A stretch of 54,574 nucleotides of DNA, taken from contig CANQDO010000005.1 in NCBI GenBank assembly GCA_947593355.1, positions 1 to 54,574 on the forward strand, in the 5' to 3' direction. Source of the DNA: an uncultured Clostridia bacterium. GTDB lineage: Bacteria; Bacillota; Clostridia; TANB77; CAG-508. The notes under the pieces are model-generated. The model was not told the DNA's origin. It saw only the letters and a program-made list of their open reading frames with translations, and made no database searches. Both the position numbers and the translations under genes were made by a program. Of this stretch, positions 44,429-54,454 are shown piece after piece. Positions within the stretch are counted from its first letter, which is position 1, and each line of letters begins with the position of its first letter.

Positions 44429-45071
44429 TTCTATATCCTATTCCTTTCACTGTGCTTATAATTTCTGTTCCCAACTTTTCTCTAATTCTTTTAAAATAAA
44501 CTGTAACAGTGTGATCATCTATATCATTTCCAGTCCACTCCCAAATTTTATCTAATATTGTAGCCCTACTAACTACTTTGTTGATATTAAGAAACAATAA
44601 AGTAAGTAATTTTATTTCAAGGCTTGTAAACTTTATTGGAACATCATCTTTATAAACAATCATTTTATCCATGTCAAATTTAATATTTTTAATTGTTATA
44701 ATACTTTGTTTTTGGTAGCGAAGCAAAATCTTATTTATCCTTACAAGTAGCTCTTTTGTAGAAAAAGGTTTTGTAATATAATCTTCTGCACCAATAGTTA
44801 GTCCCTTAACAATATTGTCCTCCTCGTCCTTCGCGGTAAGGAATATAGTTGGAATATTCTTGAATTTAATATATTTTTCAAAAAGTTCAAAGCCATTTCC
44901 ATCTGGTAATGTTATATCTAAAATTACTAAATCAATATCAGAGTGATTGTTTATATATTGAATAGAATCCTTTATATTTGTTTTATATGTAATAATATAA
45001 TTACTCTTTTCTAAAGAATATTTCAATCCCTTTATTAAAGTTAAATTATCTTCTACTAGTAAAATATTCAT
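44415..45071 (-). CDS. OmpR/PhoB-family response regulator
   Basis: 218 residues. Receiver domain with LVEDN, phospho-acceptor Asp in DLVILDITLPDGNG, FLTAKDE and DYITKPFS; C-terminal winged helix (TSLEIKLLTLLFLNINKVVSRATILDKIWEW...VTVYFKRIREKLG). Partner of the overlapping histidine kinase. A terminator lies between it and the permease gene upstream, so the two-component pair may have its own promoter. Confidence 0.94.
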   Translation of the reverse strand: MNILLVEDNLTLIKGLKYSLEKSNYIITYKTNIKDSIQYINNHSDIDLVILDITLPDGNGFELFEKYIKFKNIPTIFLTAKDEEDNIVKGLTIGAEDYITKPFSTKELLVRINKILLRYQKQSIITIKNIKFDMDKMIVYKDDVPIKFTSLEIKLLTLLFLNINKVVSRATILDKIWEWTGNDIDDHTVTVYFKRIREKLGTEIISTVKGIGYRIDEE

Positions 45072-45104
45072 AATAAAATCCCTTTCTTGATATATTATAC
45101 CACA

Positions 45105-45127
45105 AAAAAGGGGTCATCCCCCTTTTT
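45105..45127 (-). terminator. Terminator after the ABC permease gene
   Basis: On the minus strand AAAAAGGGGGA TGA CCCCTTTTTT; separates the ABC genes from the two-component pair. Confidence 0.8.
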
Positions 45128-45128
45128 G

Positions 45129-47723
45129 CTATATATTTTCATTCCTAATTGTTTCAATAATATTTTGCTTATTAATTTTGTTCATAGAATACTTCATAAG
45201 TAGTGTTATAAGTAAAAATACAATGACTATCGAAATTATTACTCCTACAAATGGAAATGAATATGCAATTCCAGAATCTTCTGCTAAATAATGATATATT
45301 AAATATGATAAAGCAATTCCTATAGGTAATCCAAAGAATAGTGATTTTAATCCTATAAATGTACTTTCTAATCTTATCATTCTATTAAATTCTTTATTTG
45401 TCATGCCTATTGATTTTAACATTGCAAATTCTTGTCTTCGAAGTTCCATATTAGTTGTAATTGTATTAAATATATTGGTTATGCCAATTAAAGAAATAAC
45501 AATTATAAATCCATATAAAAATATTTCAACTAATATAAATGCATTATTTCTTATCTCTACTGACTCACTTATGTTATTTACATATGTACCATATTCTTTT
45601 AAATAATCTTCTATATCATCTTGTAATTTATTTGGATTATTTGATTTATAATATATATATACACTTCTATTTTCATTAACAAATTTAGAATTATATAATT
45701 CGTCACTTACTACTAGGTATTTTCCACTCATATTTGAAAGTGCAAATGGAGTTTCTTTCGTAGTACTTGCAATTTCTATTTCAAAGTGTTTATCACCAAA
45801 TGATGTCCCTGATAATTTATCTCCCTTATTATATATAAATTCTTCAAGAACTTCATATGTTGTTTTGCCAGTTGCTTCATCAAATTTTCTTACTTTAGTT
45901 GTATCCATTAAAATAGCTTTATCTTTCACATCTTCATAATTTAATCCAAGTTTTTTTATATAATCATTATATGATTTTTCACCAACACACAATACACCTA
46001 TATAATCATTCTCTAAATCTGGCTGTTTATTTAAATATTCTACACTATTTATTTCTAATCCATTTTGTCTTAAAATTGTATAATTTTCTATATTATCAAA
46101 ATTTACTGTTTCCAATCCTTTATTATAAAATTCATCTCTATCTTCTACACCAATATTGACAGAAATATTATAGTCACTTATATTTAGCATATCTTCAAAA
46201 TACAAAGATGCAATGTTAGTAAACGAATATAAAGCAATAAACGTAGAAACTGAAACTGCTATAGAAATAATACTTGTAACATATTTTTTCTTATTTCTTT
46301 TCAAGTTCTTATATGAAATTTTTCCACCTATTCCAAATAGTTTTGAAATATATTTAGGAGTTTTTAATTTGTTTTTCTTTATTCTTATACTCCAATTATT
46401 TCGAATTGAATCAATAGGAGATATTTTAGTTGCTTTTCTTGCACTTTTTCTTGCTGATAAATAAATAGTAATTACTCCTAAAATTATTGCAAATAGCACT
46501 GAAAACCAAGAAAATGCAAAATGTAAGTTTATTCCTTCCTCTATAAGAAATCTACTTAAAAGTAAATTACTAATAATAATTAGAATGTATGATGATAAAA
46601 AGCCTAATAATATTCCCAAAGGAATGCCAATTAAACCTAAAATAAATGCTTCGTAAAACACGTTTTTCTTTATCTGCTTTTTGGTAGCTCCAATGCTTCT
46701 TAACATACCGTATTGTTTAGTTTTTTCTGTAATAGAAATGTCAAAACTGTTCCTTATACAAAATACAGATGTAAATACTATAATACCACAAACTATAAGT
46801 GCAACTGTTCCAAGTTCAGTGGAGTGATTCATCGATAATGGGTTTATTTCTAAACCTATTAAATATGAATTTTCATCTAATTTATATTTGGCTTGACTTA
46901 TTTGCTTTTTACATTCATCTATTTCTTCTGCGCTTGTAATGTTTCCTCTTTGTATTTTATCATATAATTCTGGATTTACACCTAATATATTGGCTGTTAC
47001 CTTATATCGTTCATTTAAAGCATCTTTTGTATATCTAACATATAAATTTACGTTTCCCGAAATACTTTCATCATTCATGTATGTAATAAATGTGTAGCCA
47101 GGTGCAGAATACGATTCTATATAAGATGACGGTCTTTCAATTATTCCTACAATTTTATATGTTTTGGTAACTGTGTTTATTATATCTTCAGGTACATCAT
47201 CATTTAATGGATTATATTGGTATAATTCATTTCCTTTGCTTACTCTTGTTCCAACATTTAGAGTAATAGTATCACCTATTTTTGAAAATATTCTGCCATT
47301 TGTTTTTAAATGTTCTGGTATAACTATTTCATCTTCACTTTCTGGTAATTTTCCATCAATTAATTTTATAGATAAATTCTCTATTGCGTCTTTACTAAAA
47401 TACATAATATTAGCATAAGGTTTATCTCTGTTTTTCGATTCTTCAAGTTTTGCATAACCTATATTTTTCGTCAAATAAATTTTTTCAATTTTTCTGTTAT
47501 TAGTAAAGTTAGGTATGTCATCATATGGTACATTGAAAAAAGAATAATGAAAATTCCCTTTTTCATAAGTTTCATAATCAATTAAAGAAGATATACCACT
47601 TACATATACGCTTGCTACTGCTGTTATAAGTGCTACTGAAAGAATTATTCCTATAATAGTTACTATTGTTCTTTTCTTATTTAATCTCAAATTTTTTATG
47701 GTTAATTTGTTAAGCAAGTTCAT
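45129..47723 (-). CDS. FtsX-like ABC transporter permease
   Basis: 864 residues. An N-terminal helix, a large extracytoplasmic domain, three helices (about 310-430), then a second such unit ending in three C-terminal helices: a double FtsX/MacB-type permease as in antimicrobial-peptide or lipoprotein-handling exporters. ATG 47723 follows GGAGGTAATAATT; the longer ORF start (47753) overlaps the ATPase gene without a site. It pairs with the ATPase upstream and the two-component system downstream, a common peptide-antibiotic detoxification layout. Confidence 0.9.
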   Translation of the reverse strand: MNLLNKLTIKNLRLNKKRTIVTIIGIILSVALITAVASVYVSGISSLIDYETYEKGNFHYSFFNVPYDDIPNFTNNRKIEKIYLTKNIGYAKLEESKNRDKPYANIMYFSKDAIENLSIKLIDGKLPESEDEIVIPEHLKTNGRIFSKIGDTITLNVGTRVSKGNELYQYNPLNDDVPEDIINTVTKTYKIVGIIERPSSYIESYSAPGYTFITYMNDESISGNVNLYVRYTKDALNERYKVTANILGVNPELYDKIQRGNITSAEEIDECKKQISQAKYKLDENSYLIGLEINPLSMNHSTELGTVALIVCGIIVFTSVFCIRNSFDISITEKTKQYGMLRSIGATKKQIKKNVFYEAFILGLIGIPLGILLGFLSSYILIIISNLLLSRFLIEEGINLHFAFSWFSVLFAIILGVITIYLSARKSARKATKISPIDSIRNNWSIRIKKNKLKTPKYISKLFGIGGKISYKNLKRNKKKYVTSIISIAVSVSTFIALYSFTNIASLYFEDMLNISDYNISVNIGVEDRDEFYNKGLETVNFDNIENYTILRQNGLEINSVEYLNKQPDLENDYIGVLCVGEKSYNDYIKKLGLNYEDVKDKAILMDTTKVRKFDEATGKTTYEVLEEFIYNKGDKLSGTSFGDKHFEIEIASTTKETPFALSNMSGKYLVVSDELYNSKFVNENRSVYIYYKSNNPNKLQDDIEDYLKEYGTYVNNISESVEIRNNAFILVEIFLYGFIIVISLIGITNIFNTITTNMELRRQEFAMLKSIGMTNKEFNRMIRLESTFIGLKSLFFGLPIGIALSYLIYHYLAEDSGIAYSFPFVGVIISIVIVFLLITLLMKYSMNKINKQNIIETIRNENI

Positions 47724-48399
47724 AATTATTACCTCCTGTAACAATTTTCCCATCTTCTAATTTTAAAATTCTATCAGCTACTTTTGCAATTTCCATATTG
47801 TGTGTAATCATAATAATTGTTTGATTTAATTGTTTATTAGATTTCTTTAATAATGCAACTATTTCATCACTTGACTTTGAATCTACATTTCCAGTAGGCT
47901 CATCGGCTAAAATAATGGTAGGATTAGTTATCAGTGCTCTACCAATACTTGTTTTTTGTTGTTGACCACCAGATAGTTCATTAGGTAAATGATTCCTTCT
48001 ATTTTCAAGTCCTAATAATTTTAACATCTCATCTAATTTTTCATTATCTACTTCTCTATTATCAAGCGATAATGGCAATACTATATTTTCTTGAACATTT
48101 AATATTGGTATTAGATTATAGAATTGATAAATTAGGCCTACTTGCCTTCTTCTAAAAATTGCAAGTTTATCATCATTAAAGTTATAAATATCTTGTCCAT
48201 CAATATAAACTTTTCCACTTGTTGGTCTATCAACTCCTCCTAATAAATGTAGTAATGTTGATTTCCCGCTTCCAGAGCTACCTACAACTGCAAGAAATTC
48301 ACCTTTTTTAACAGAAAAAGAAACATTATCTAATGCTACTACTTTTGTTGAATCTTTTCCATAAATTTTAGTTAAATTTTCTACTCTTAATATTTCCAT
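47710..48399 (-). CDS. ABC transporter ATP-binding protein
   Basis: 229 residues. Walker A GSSGSGKST (about 39-47), Q-loop YQFYNLIP, signature LSGGQQQK and Walker B IILADEPTGN are intact, closest in type to the MacB/LolD/BceA group. Its end overlaps the permease start by 14 bp. Upstream GAGAGGAT is the ribosome site. Confidence 0.94.
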   Translation of the reverse strand: MEILRVENLTKIYGKDSTKVVALDNVSFSVKKGEFLAVVGSSGSGKSTLLHLLGGVDRPTSGKVYIDGQDIYNFNDDKLAIFRRRQVGLIYQFYNLIPILNVQENIVLPLSLDNREVDNEKLDEMLKLLGLENRRNHLPNELSGGQQQKTSIGRALITNPTIILADEPTGNVDSKSSDEIVALLKKSNKQLNQTIIMITHNMEIAKVADRILKLEDGKIVTGGNNYELA

Positions 48400-48522
48400 A
48401 ACAAACCAATCCTCTCTTGACTTTTAATTTATGGGTAGATTATATAATACACAAAGTTACAAGTAAGTTACTTTTAATAAAAAAATAGAAATTATATTTC
48501 AAATTTCTATTTGTCATCTTCA

Positions 48523-49566
48523 TTACCTTGTACTTGATTTTTGAGGTATCAATTTTTTTATATAATCAACAAATTTAGTTAATATAATTGTGCAAATTGT
48601 TACAATTATTAATTTTACAATAAAAATTTGCCACTTTTGCGTTATTCCAAATTTAGAATATGCTATTATTACTGATTCTAAGTGATGAAAGCATAATATG
48701 TAAATAGAATTTTTACCAAACCATTTTAAAATATTAGTTGTATATTTTAAATACTTTTCTATAATATTTGCTATAAAGAAGCAAATTATTGTACCACAAA
48801 TTGCTGTTATATAACATATAAAACCGTATGGATAAGAACGTATAGCCAATTCAATAGGTCCTAATTTTAGTCCTATTATCCATAGTAGAGCTATTAATAC
48901 TATTATTTTATAATTATTCAATATCTTGTCTAAAACTTCATACTTTTTTAACATATAACCTATATAGTAAAACAATATAGCAGATAAAACTATATCAAAA
49001 CTCCAAGGTAAAAATATTTGTTTTTTAGCTAAATATATGCCCATTGTAGATAATATTAAACATATTATTCCTTTTAGCAAATCATCATTTTTGGAAATTT
49101 TATTTATTCCATAAAACAATAATCTAGATAATGCCAAAAAAGGAATAAACCATAATACACCTGTTGATGCAATTTCTTTAAAAAATATTCTTTTATTAGA
49201 ATGTGCTAATACAATTTGTTCAATTATACGTAAAATATCTAATGATTGATGAAATACTAGTATCTTAATTATATCTGATATTAAAATAGCTATAACATAA
49301 GGTATTATTAATTTTATTATTATCTTTTTTAATGTATCTTTAAAATTTTCATCTTTAAAAAACATTCCACTTACTATAATGAACAGAGGCATATGAAATG
49401 AAAATATTACATTTCTTTTCCAACCACTAGTACATACATGTCCAGCAATCATTAAAATAATTGCAATACCTCTAGCTATATCTATATATGTAATTCTTTT
49501 CTTATATGCTTTTTCTAATGAGGTTTTATTCATATCTAGAGTACTTTTACCTTTTGATTCTTCCAT
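48523..49566 (-). CDS. Acyltransferase 3 family membrane protein
   Basis: 347 residues, about ten membrane helices. ITYIDIARGIAIILMIAGHV at the start (with the catalytic His of the family), then VIFSFHMPLFIIVSGMFF and WFIPFLALSRLLFYG are typical of acyltransferase 3 enzymes that O-acetylate surface polysaccharides. The specific acceptor is unknown. A short hydrophilic extension (residues 1-25) precedes the first helix. Confidence 0.85.
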   Translation of the reverse strand: MEESKGKSTLDMNKTSLEKAYKKRITYIDIARGIAIILMIAGHVCTSGWKRNVIFSFHMPLFIIVSGMFFKDENFKDTLKKIIIKLIIPYVIAILISDIIKILVFHQSLDILRIIEQIVLAHSNKRIFFKEIASTGVLWFIPFLALSRLLFYGINKISKNDDLLKGIICLILSTMGIYLAKKQIFLPWSFDIVLSAILFYYIGYMLKKYEVLDKILNNYKIIVLIALLWIIGLKLGPIELAIRSYPYGFICYITAICGTIICFFIANIIEKYLKYTTNILKWFGKNSIYILCFHHLESVIIAYSKFGITQKWQIFIVKLIIVTICTIILTKFVDYIKKLIPQKSSTR

Positions 49567-49607
49567 TTTTTCATCTTTCCATTTCTTTTATGTTTTTTAA
49601 TTTAAAA

Positions 49608-50066
49608 CTAATAAATTATTCCTGAATTTTTTTGATATTTTTGTATTGTTTTAATACATTCATCCCTGTCTATTTGTTTAAGATCAAGCATATTATTATT
49701 GCCTTTTATAAATTCATAAATATCATTATCTCTAAAACCAATATTTGCTACATCATTCTTGGTACAACCATAGTATACTTTTTTAATATTTGCCCAAATT
49801 ATTGCAGATAAACACATAGGACATGGCTCACAAGAAGTATATAAAATACATTCAGATAAATCACTAGTATTTAATACTTTACAAGCTTCACGAATTGCTA
49901 CTATTTCAGCATGAGCCGTTGGATCCTTATCTTTAAGAACTTTATTATTTCCATTTGCAATGATATTGCCTTCTTTATCTACTATTACCGCTCCAAATGG
50001 TCCTCCTTCGTTATTTGCTATTCCTCTATCGGCATTTTCTTTTGCCATTTTCATATATTTGTTCAT
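49608..50066 (-). CDS. guaD: Guanine deaminase-like nucleoside deaminase
   Basis: 152-residue zinc deaminase with HAE (PTAHAEIVAIREA) and PCPMC (SCEPCPMCLSAIIWANI) motifs. The early segment RGIANNEGGPFGAVIVDKEGNIIANGNN and the C-terminal part resemble Bacillus GuaD, which converts guanine to xanthine, rather than tRNA adenosine deaminase TadA. AAGGAGGT precedes the ATG. Function assigned by similarity in motif context only. Confidence 0.8.
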   Translation of the reverse strand: MNKYMKMAKENADRGIANNEGGPFGAVIVDKEGNIIANGNNKVLKDKDPTAHAEIVAIREACKVLNTSDLSECILYTSCEPCPMCLSAIIWANIKKVYYGCTKNDVANIGFRDNDIYEFIKGNNNMLDLKQIDRDECIKTIQKYQKNSGIIY

Positions 50067-50112
50067 AAATACCTCCTTAAATGTTGTTACTGTATTATTT
50101 TTTTATATTGTA

Positions 50113-50142
50113 TTGACTTTTCAGTTATAAATAGATTATAAT
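50113..50142 (+). promoter_or_regulatory. Promoter of the antisense RNA
   Basis: TTGACT (50113-50118), 18-bp spacer, TATAAT (50137-50142) on the plus strand; no gene follows, only a short segment to a strong terminator. Confidence 0.65.
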
Positions 50143-50148
50143 AAATAT

Positions 50149-50238
50149 AGGAAATGACAAATCCACAAACGTGGTTTTGCCGAATAGAGTTAAACTCACA
50201 TCTACTCGTCAAAGTACAGATGTGAGATTTTTTTATTT
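50149..50238 (+). ncRNA. Candidate type I antitoxin RNA
   Basis: About 90 nt between the plus-strand promoter and the terminator at 50191-50238. It is antisense to the 3' end of the small hydrophobic ORF transcript. It contains GTGGTTTTGCC, which also appears in inverted form in the 5' part of the toxin transcript, so it could pair there too. Inferred from architecture only. Confidence 0.5.
50191..50238 (+). terminator. Intrinsic terminator of the antisense RNA
   Basis: CTCACATCT and AGATGTGAG form the stem, followed by seven Ts. Confidence 0.85.
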
Positions 50239-50346
50239 ATGTAGTTGCTTATTAGCCCAGTTCTTATACAGAACTGCAGTCAAGGCAACGTTTAATGTTA
50301 AAGAAAACATTAATGACATTATTAAAAATAGTATCACTTTAAACAT
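50233..50346 (-). CDS. Small hydrophobic peptide, candidate type I toxin
   Basis: 37 residues: MFKVILFLIMSLMFSLTLNV then a short helix end and YKNWANKQLHK. One membrane helix with a charged, aromatic C-terminal tail, as in Fst-, TxpA- or clostridial CD-type toxins. AAAGGTGGTG lies before it; ATG 50346 gives the better spacing than ATG 50352. GTGGTTTTGCC upstream (near 50390-50400) is complementary to GGCAAAACCAC in the 3' part of the same transcript, the fold-back arrangement typical of type I toxin mRNAs. Confidence 0.55.
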   Translation of the reverse strand: MFKVILFLIMSLMFSLTLNVALTAVLYKNWANKQLHK

Positions 50347-50515
50347 AAACATCACCACCTTTCCTACGAAGATTCGTAAAATTGGTGGCAAAACCACATC
50401 TGTTAATTATCATTTCCTATGGTTATTATTTTACAATATTGTTTTTATTCTGTCTACAATATTTATAAATTTGTTAAAGAATATTAATTTTATAAAAAAT
50501 ATGCTGTTAAGTACT

Positions 50516-52330
50516 CTACTTCTCTTTTTTAATATATTCAATTTCATATTTATCTAACAAATCAATAGTTATGGTTCCATTTTTTAAAGCCCATTCAACC
50601 AAATTCTTATTTCCATTTGGAAAATAAACATATACATAGAATGATTTTTTAGTAGGAAAATAATATTTATAGTTTTTGTCTTCAAAAAATTGAGTTTCAC
50701 CTTCAGGAACTTGGTATCTTTCACTATTTTCTTTTGAATAATCTACAATTTTAGGTTCTGAAATTTCATCTACTTTCTCTAATATATCATCATTATCAAC
50801 TTTTAAGACAAAATATGGGCTTTCACTATCCTTTTCTTTCATAATAATTACAAATTTATCATTAAAATAACAATATCTTGGACTCAATGATATACCTAAA
50901 ACGTCTGTTACAATGGTAGCAGTACTTTCTAGATTGCACCCTTCATTATTAAGTGAAAAATTAACATTTTGAACAACATCTCTAAAATATTGACTCCCAG
51001 AATCTTTTATATATTTTCCAAATAATTCATTATAACTAATCATACCATTTGCTCTTACAAAAGGAATTAATAATTCATCTTCTCCACCAAATTCCTTTGT
51101 TCCAGTATATGAATCTGATTTTTTTATAACATCTTCATAATACTCCTTAATATTCTTTTCATCATCTGTTCTATAAAGAATTATTTCATCTCCCTCTTTT
51201 GTAAATAGCTTAACTGCAAAATCAGAGCTTTTCATACCATCTTTACTATTAAAGAATAATATTTCAACATTTTTATCAAGTTCTTTTGAGCTTGCGTGAT
51301 TTATTCCAAAGTATTTTATATAATTTTCTCCATTTCCAAAAGTAACATTTCTTGTATAATCACTAAAATCGTCAAACGCTTCTAAAAAATTCAAATGTTT
51401 TTTTAGTTCTGCATTAATAGTGTACCCTCCAATCTCATCTTTTTGTATATCAATCTTACAATCATTTGAATTTAAATTTCCCTTTGAAAATTCACTTTTG
51501 TTTAGTTCGTCCACAATAGGTAAATTTCCTTCTTCAAGTTCAATTTGATTTTTACCAAGTATAGATTCAAGCTCTTTCCAAGCTAAATCTAAAGTTCCTA
51601 CCCATAAATTGTTGGTTGTATGTTCATCTAATGTACTTTGATATGATGGACTAATATTTATTTTATGATTAGTGTTATTTTTTATATAATTATTGTAAAT
51701 AACCGTTGTAGCATAAACTATTCCTGCTAATAAAACTGTTATAGTGATGATGATTATAAATACTTTTAATACTTTATTCATTTCTTTATATCCTTTCTTT
51801 AGCAGGATTTTTCTTAATTCTTTTTTACCTCTATGAATTAAGTTTTTTGTATTTTGGAGAGTTTGACCTAATATTTTTGAAGTTTCTTCATAAGATAAGC
51901 CTTCAATTTTTACTAAAAATATTGCATTTTTATATTTTTCGTCTAATAGGTTTATTGCTTCAATAACTTCCTTTCTTGTCTCTTCTTCAGCTATAAATTG
52001 TAATATATCTTTTTCAATATTGTTGTCAAAATCATGCAAATATTGCTCTGTTATTTCTGTTCTTCTTTTTTCTGTTTTTATATGATTTATCGCTCTGCTT
52101 TTAGCTACCATATAAATATAATATTTAAATGAAATATTTTCTTTCATTTTGTTTTGCATAACATATATAAATACATCTTGAGCGATATCTTCCGCTTCTT
52201 CATAATTTCTTACAATATTGAAAATAAAATATTCTATTCTTTTTTTGTATTTGTTATATAAAAACTCAAAGGCATCTTTTTGACCATTTAAATAATCATT
52301 ATATAATTTTTTATCTAAATCTTTCTCCAT
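50516..52330 (-). CDS. ECF-like sigma factor fused to a membrane-anchored extracytoplasmic domain
   Basis: 604 residues. Residues 1 to about 180 are a complete ECF sigma factor: region 2 (FEFLYNKYKKRIEYFIFNIVRNYEEAEDIAQDVFIYVM) and region 4 (LDEKYKNAIFLVKIEGLSYEETSKILGQTLQNTKNLIHRGKKEL). A membrane helix (VFIIIITITVLLAGIVYATTVI, about 190-212) and a 390-residue outer domain follow. That domain, with NLWVGTLDLAWKELESIL, resembles clostridial exported proteins annotated serpin-like. Signal sensing and promoter recognition would thus be in one chain. ATG 52330 has GCAGGTCG upstream; the ORF start at 52372 lacks a site. Confidence 0.85.
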   Translation of the reverse strand: MEKDLDKKLYNDYLNGQKDAFEFLYNKYKKRIEYFIFNIVRNYEEAEDIAQDVFIYVMQNKMKENISFKYYIYMVAKSRAINHIKTEKRRTEITEQYLHDFDNNIEKDILQFIAEEETRKEVIEAINLLDEKYKNAIFLVKIEGLSYEETSKILGQTLQNTKNLIHRGKKELRKILLKKGYKEMNKVLKVFIIIITITVLLAGIVYATTVIYNNYIKNNTNHKINISPSYQSTLDEHTTNNLWVGTLDLAWKELESILGKNQIELEEGNLPIVDELNKSEFSKGNLNSNDCKIDIQKDEIGGYTINAELKKHLNFLEAFDDFSDYTRNVTFGNGENYIKYFGINHASSKELDKNVEILFFNSKDGMKSSDFAVKLFTKEGDEIILYRTDDEKNIKEYYEDVIKKSDSYTGTKEFGGEDELLIPFVRANGMISYNELFGKYIKDSGSQYFRDVVQNVNFSLNNEGCNLESTATIVTDVLGISLSPRYCYFNDKFVIIMKEKDSESPYFVLKVDNDDILEKVDEISEPKIVDYSKENSERYQVPEGETQFFEDKNYKYYFPTKKSFYVYVYFPNGNKNLVEWALKNGTITIDLLDKYEIEYIKKEK

Positions 52331-52449
52331 TTTTCGACCTGCTTTCACTATTATAGACAAATAACTTAACAAAAAGTTTCAATTTTTTAAACCTTTTTAT
52401 TAAATATAGCAAAAGAGCAAGTATTTGTAAATATACTTGCTCATATATA

Positions 52450-54417
52450 CTAAATTGTTTTATGTATGTATTCACATATAATATCAGCTGTTTCTTCTTT
52501 TCCTATTGATGAATCAATACATAAATTATAATTATTAATATCTCCCCATGTTTTTCCTGAAATTATTTTATAATAGCTTGCTCTATTCTTATCTGACTTT
52601 TCAATATTTTTAATAGCGTCTTTTTCATCGTCATTATACATTTCCATAACATTTTTTACTCTATAATCTTTTGGAGCGTAAATGAAAATTTTTATTAGGT
52701 TTTTGTAATCTTGTAATACATGGTCTGCTGCCCTTCCAACTAGTACACATGCACCTTGCTCTGCTATCTTGCGAATGGCTTTATTTTGAGCATTAATAGC
52801 ATATTGAACTGGAGATGAAGTTAAATATAAATCATGCATTATATTATTGCTTTGATTTATTTTTGAAACGAATTCTCTATCTAATCCACTCTCCATAGCA
52901 GCTATTGCAGTCATTTCTTTATAATAATAAGGTATTCCTAATTTTTGTGCAACTAATTTACCAATATATTTGCCTTGGCTTCCATGTTCTCTTGAAATTG
53001 TAATTATTACTCCTTCTTTTGACTTTTGAACTGTAGTATTTACATTTTCTTTGTTTTCTTCTTTTGAAATTCCTTTAAAGAATTTTACTACTAAAATTGT
53101 TGAAATTATAATTGCAAAAAGGTCTGCTGAAGGAGCGGCATAAAGAGGTCCTTCAACACCAAAATATATTGGAAGTATTATTACAAGTGGTACAAATAAA
53201 ATAATATCTCTTGCAAGTGACACAATAGTAGCTTTAATTGGCTCTCCTACTGCCTGGAAGAATATTGAAATTACCTTTATACAACATGTAAATGTTACAA
53301 ACATTAAGAATATTCTAAATGTTTTTACAGCAAATTCCATATATAGATTATCTTCTGTTCCAAATAATTTTATTACTAATTCAGGGCATACTTCAAAAAT
53401 AATTGTTGCTATAACTCCTATTATAATAGTTGAAATTATTACTATTTTAAATGTCTTCTTTACCCTATCATAATTTTTAGCACCAAAATTGTAGCCTAAT
53501 ATTGGTTGGGCTCCCAAAATAATTCCAACTACAATATTAATAACAATAGTAAATACTTTCATACAAATTCCAATTACTGCTATTGGAATATCACTTCCAT
53601 ATTTAGACATAGCACCATATTTAGCAAGCATAATATTACAAACAAGTGAAATTACAACAATAGACATTTGTGTTATAAAAGTCGACACACCTAACTTTAC
53701 TATATTTCCGAAAATTGAAAAATTCATTTTAAAACTATCTAATGATAACTTAAATGTCTTGCTTTTAAAGAAATATACAAATGATACAATAAATGACACA
53801 ATTTGCCCTATAATTGTTGCCCATGCTGCTCCCTTTATTCCCATATTAAATACAAATATAAAAATCGGATCTAAAATTATATTTAAAACCGCTCCTATTA
53901 AAGTTGAAAGCATAGAGTATGTAGGTGAACCATCAGCACGAATAATACTATTTACAGTATTTGCAAGCATATAAATAGGTATGGCAGATAAAATAATTGT
54001 AAAATAATCTCTTGCTAACCCTATTGAGGCATCTGAAGCACCAAAAAGATATAGTAAGTTATCCATAAAAATAAAACCTAATATAACAAATATTATACTT
54101 ATTACAAATGAAACTAATATACTATTTCCGATTGCTTTATCAGCATCTTTTGTGTTTTTTCTACCTTGACAAAGAGATAAAAAAGCAGCACTTCCATCTC
54201 CTAAACACCACGCAAAAGCAACAGAAATAATTGTAATAGGAAATACTATTGTTGTAGCTGCATTTCCTAAATATCCTATTTCACTATTACCAATAAATAT
54301 TTGGTCGACAATATTATATAGTGAACTAATTAAAAGTGATAAAATACATGGAATAGAAAATTTTAATAATAATTTTGAAATTTTTTCCTTTCCTAAAAAC
54401 TTGTTTTCTTCGTTCAT
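52450..54417 (-). CDS. MATE-family transporter fused to a cytidylate-kinase-like domain
   Basis: 655 residues. Residues 1 to about 450 are a twelve-helix MATE efflux protein (LLISSLYNIVDQIFIGN, GAVLNIILDPIFIFVFNMGIKGAAWAT, AQPILGYNFGA). After an acidic linker, VIITISREHGSQGKYIGKLVAQKLG begins a cytidylate-kinase-like P-loop domain with LVGRAADHVL and APKDYRVKNVMEMY to the C-terminus. The kinase family is often encoded beside or fused to MATE proteins in gut Firmicutes; its role is unknown. AAAGGAGG stands 12-13 bases before ATG 54417. An attenuator precedes it. Confidence 0.9.
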   Translation of the reverse strand: MNEENKFLGKEKISKLLLKFSIPCILSLLISSLYNIVDQIFIGNSEIGYLGNAATTIVFPITIISVAFAWCLGDGSAAFLSLCQGRKNTKDADKAIGNSILVSFVISIIFVILGFIFMDNLLYLFGASDASIGLARDYFTIILSAIPIYMLANTVNSIIRADGSPTYSMLSTLIGAVLNIILDPIFIFVFNMGIKGAAWATIIGQIVSFIVSFVYFFKSKTFKLSLDSFKMNFSIFGNIVKLGVSTFITQMSIVVISLVCNIMLAKYGAMSKYGSDIPIAVIGICMKVFTIVINIVVGIILGAQPILGYNFGAKNYDRVKKTFKIVIISTIIIGVIATIIFEVCPELVIKLFGTEDNLYMEFAVKTFRIFLMFVTFTCCIKVISIFFQAVGEPIKATIVSLARDIILFVPLVIILPIYFGVEGPLYAAPSADLFAIIISTILVVKFFKGISKEENKENVNTTVQKSKEGVIITISREHGSQGKYIGKLVAQKLGIPYYYKEMTAIAAMESGLDREFVSKINQSNNIMHDLYLTSSPVQYAINAQNKAIRKIAEQGACVLVGRAADHVLQDYKNLIKIFIYAPKDYRVKNVMEMYNDDEKDAIKNIEKSDKNRASYYKIISGKTWGDINNYNLCIDSSIGKEETADIICEYIHKTI

Positions 54418-54454
54418 AATTTTTTTAATTCCTCCTTTATTTTCTTCTTTTGAC

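Noticed and set aside
50171..50557. Plus-strand ORF of 128 codons over the small toxin region
   Set aside because: It runs through a strong terminator, lacks a suitable ribosome site and is antisense to the better-supported small peptide.
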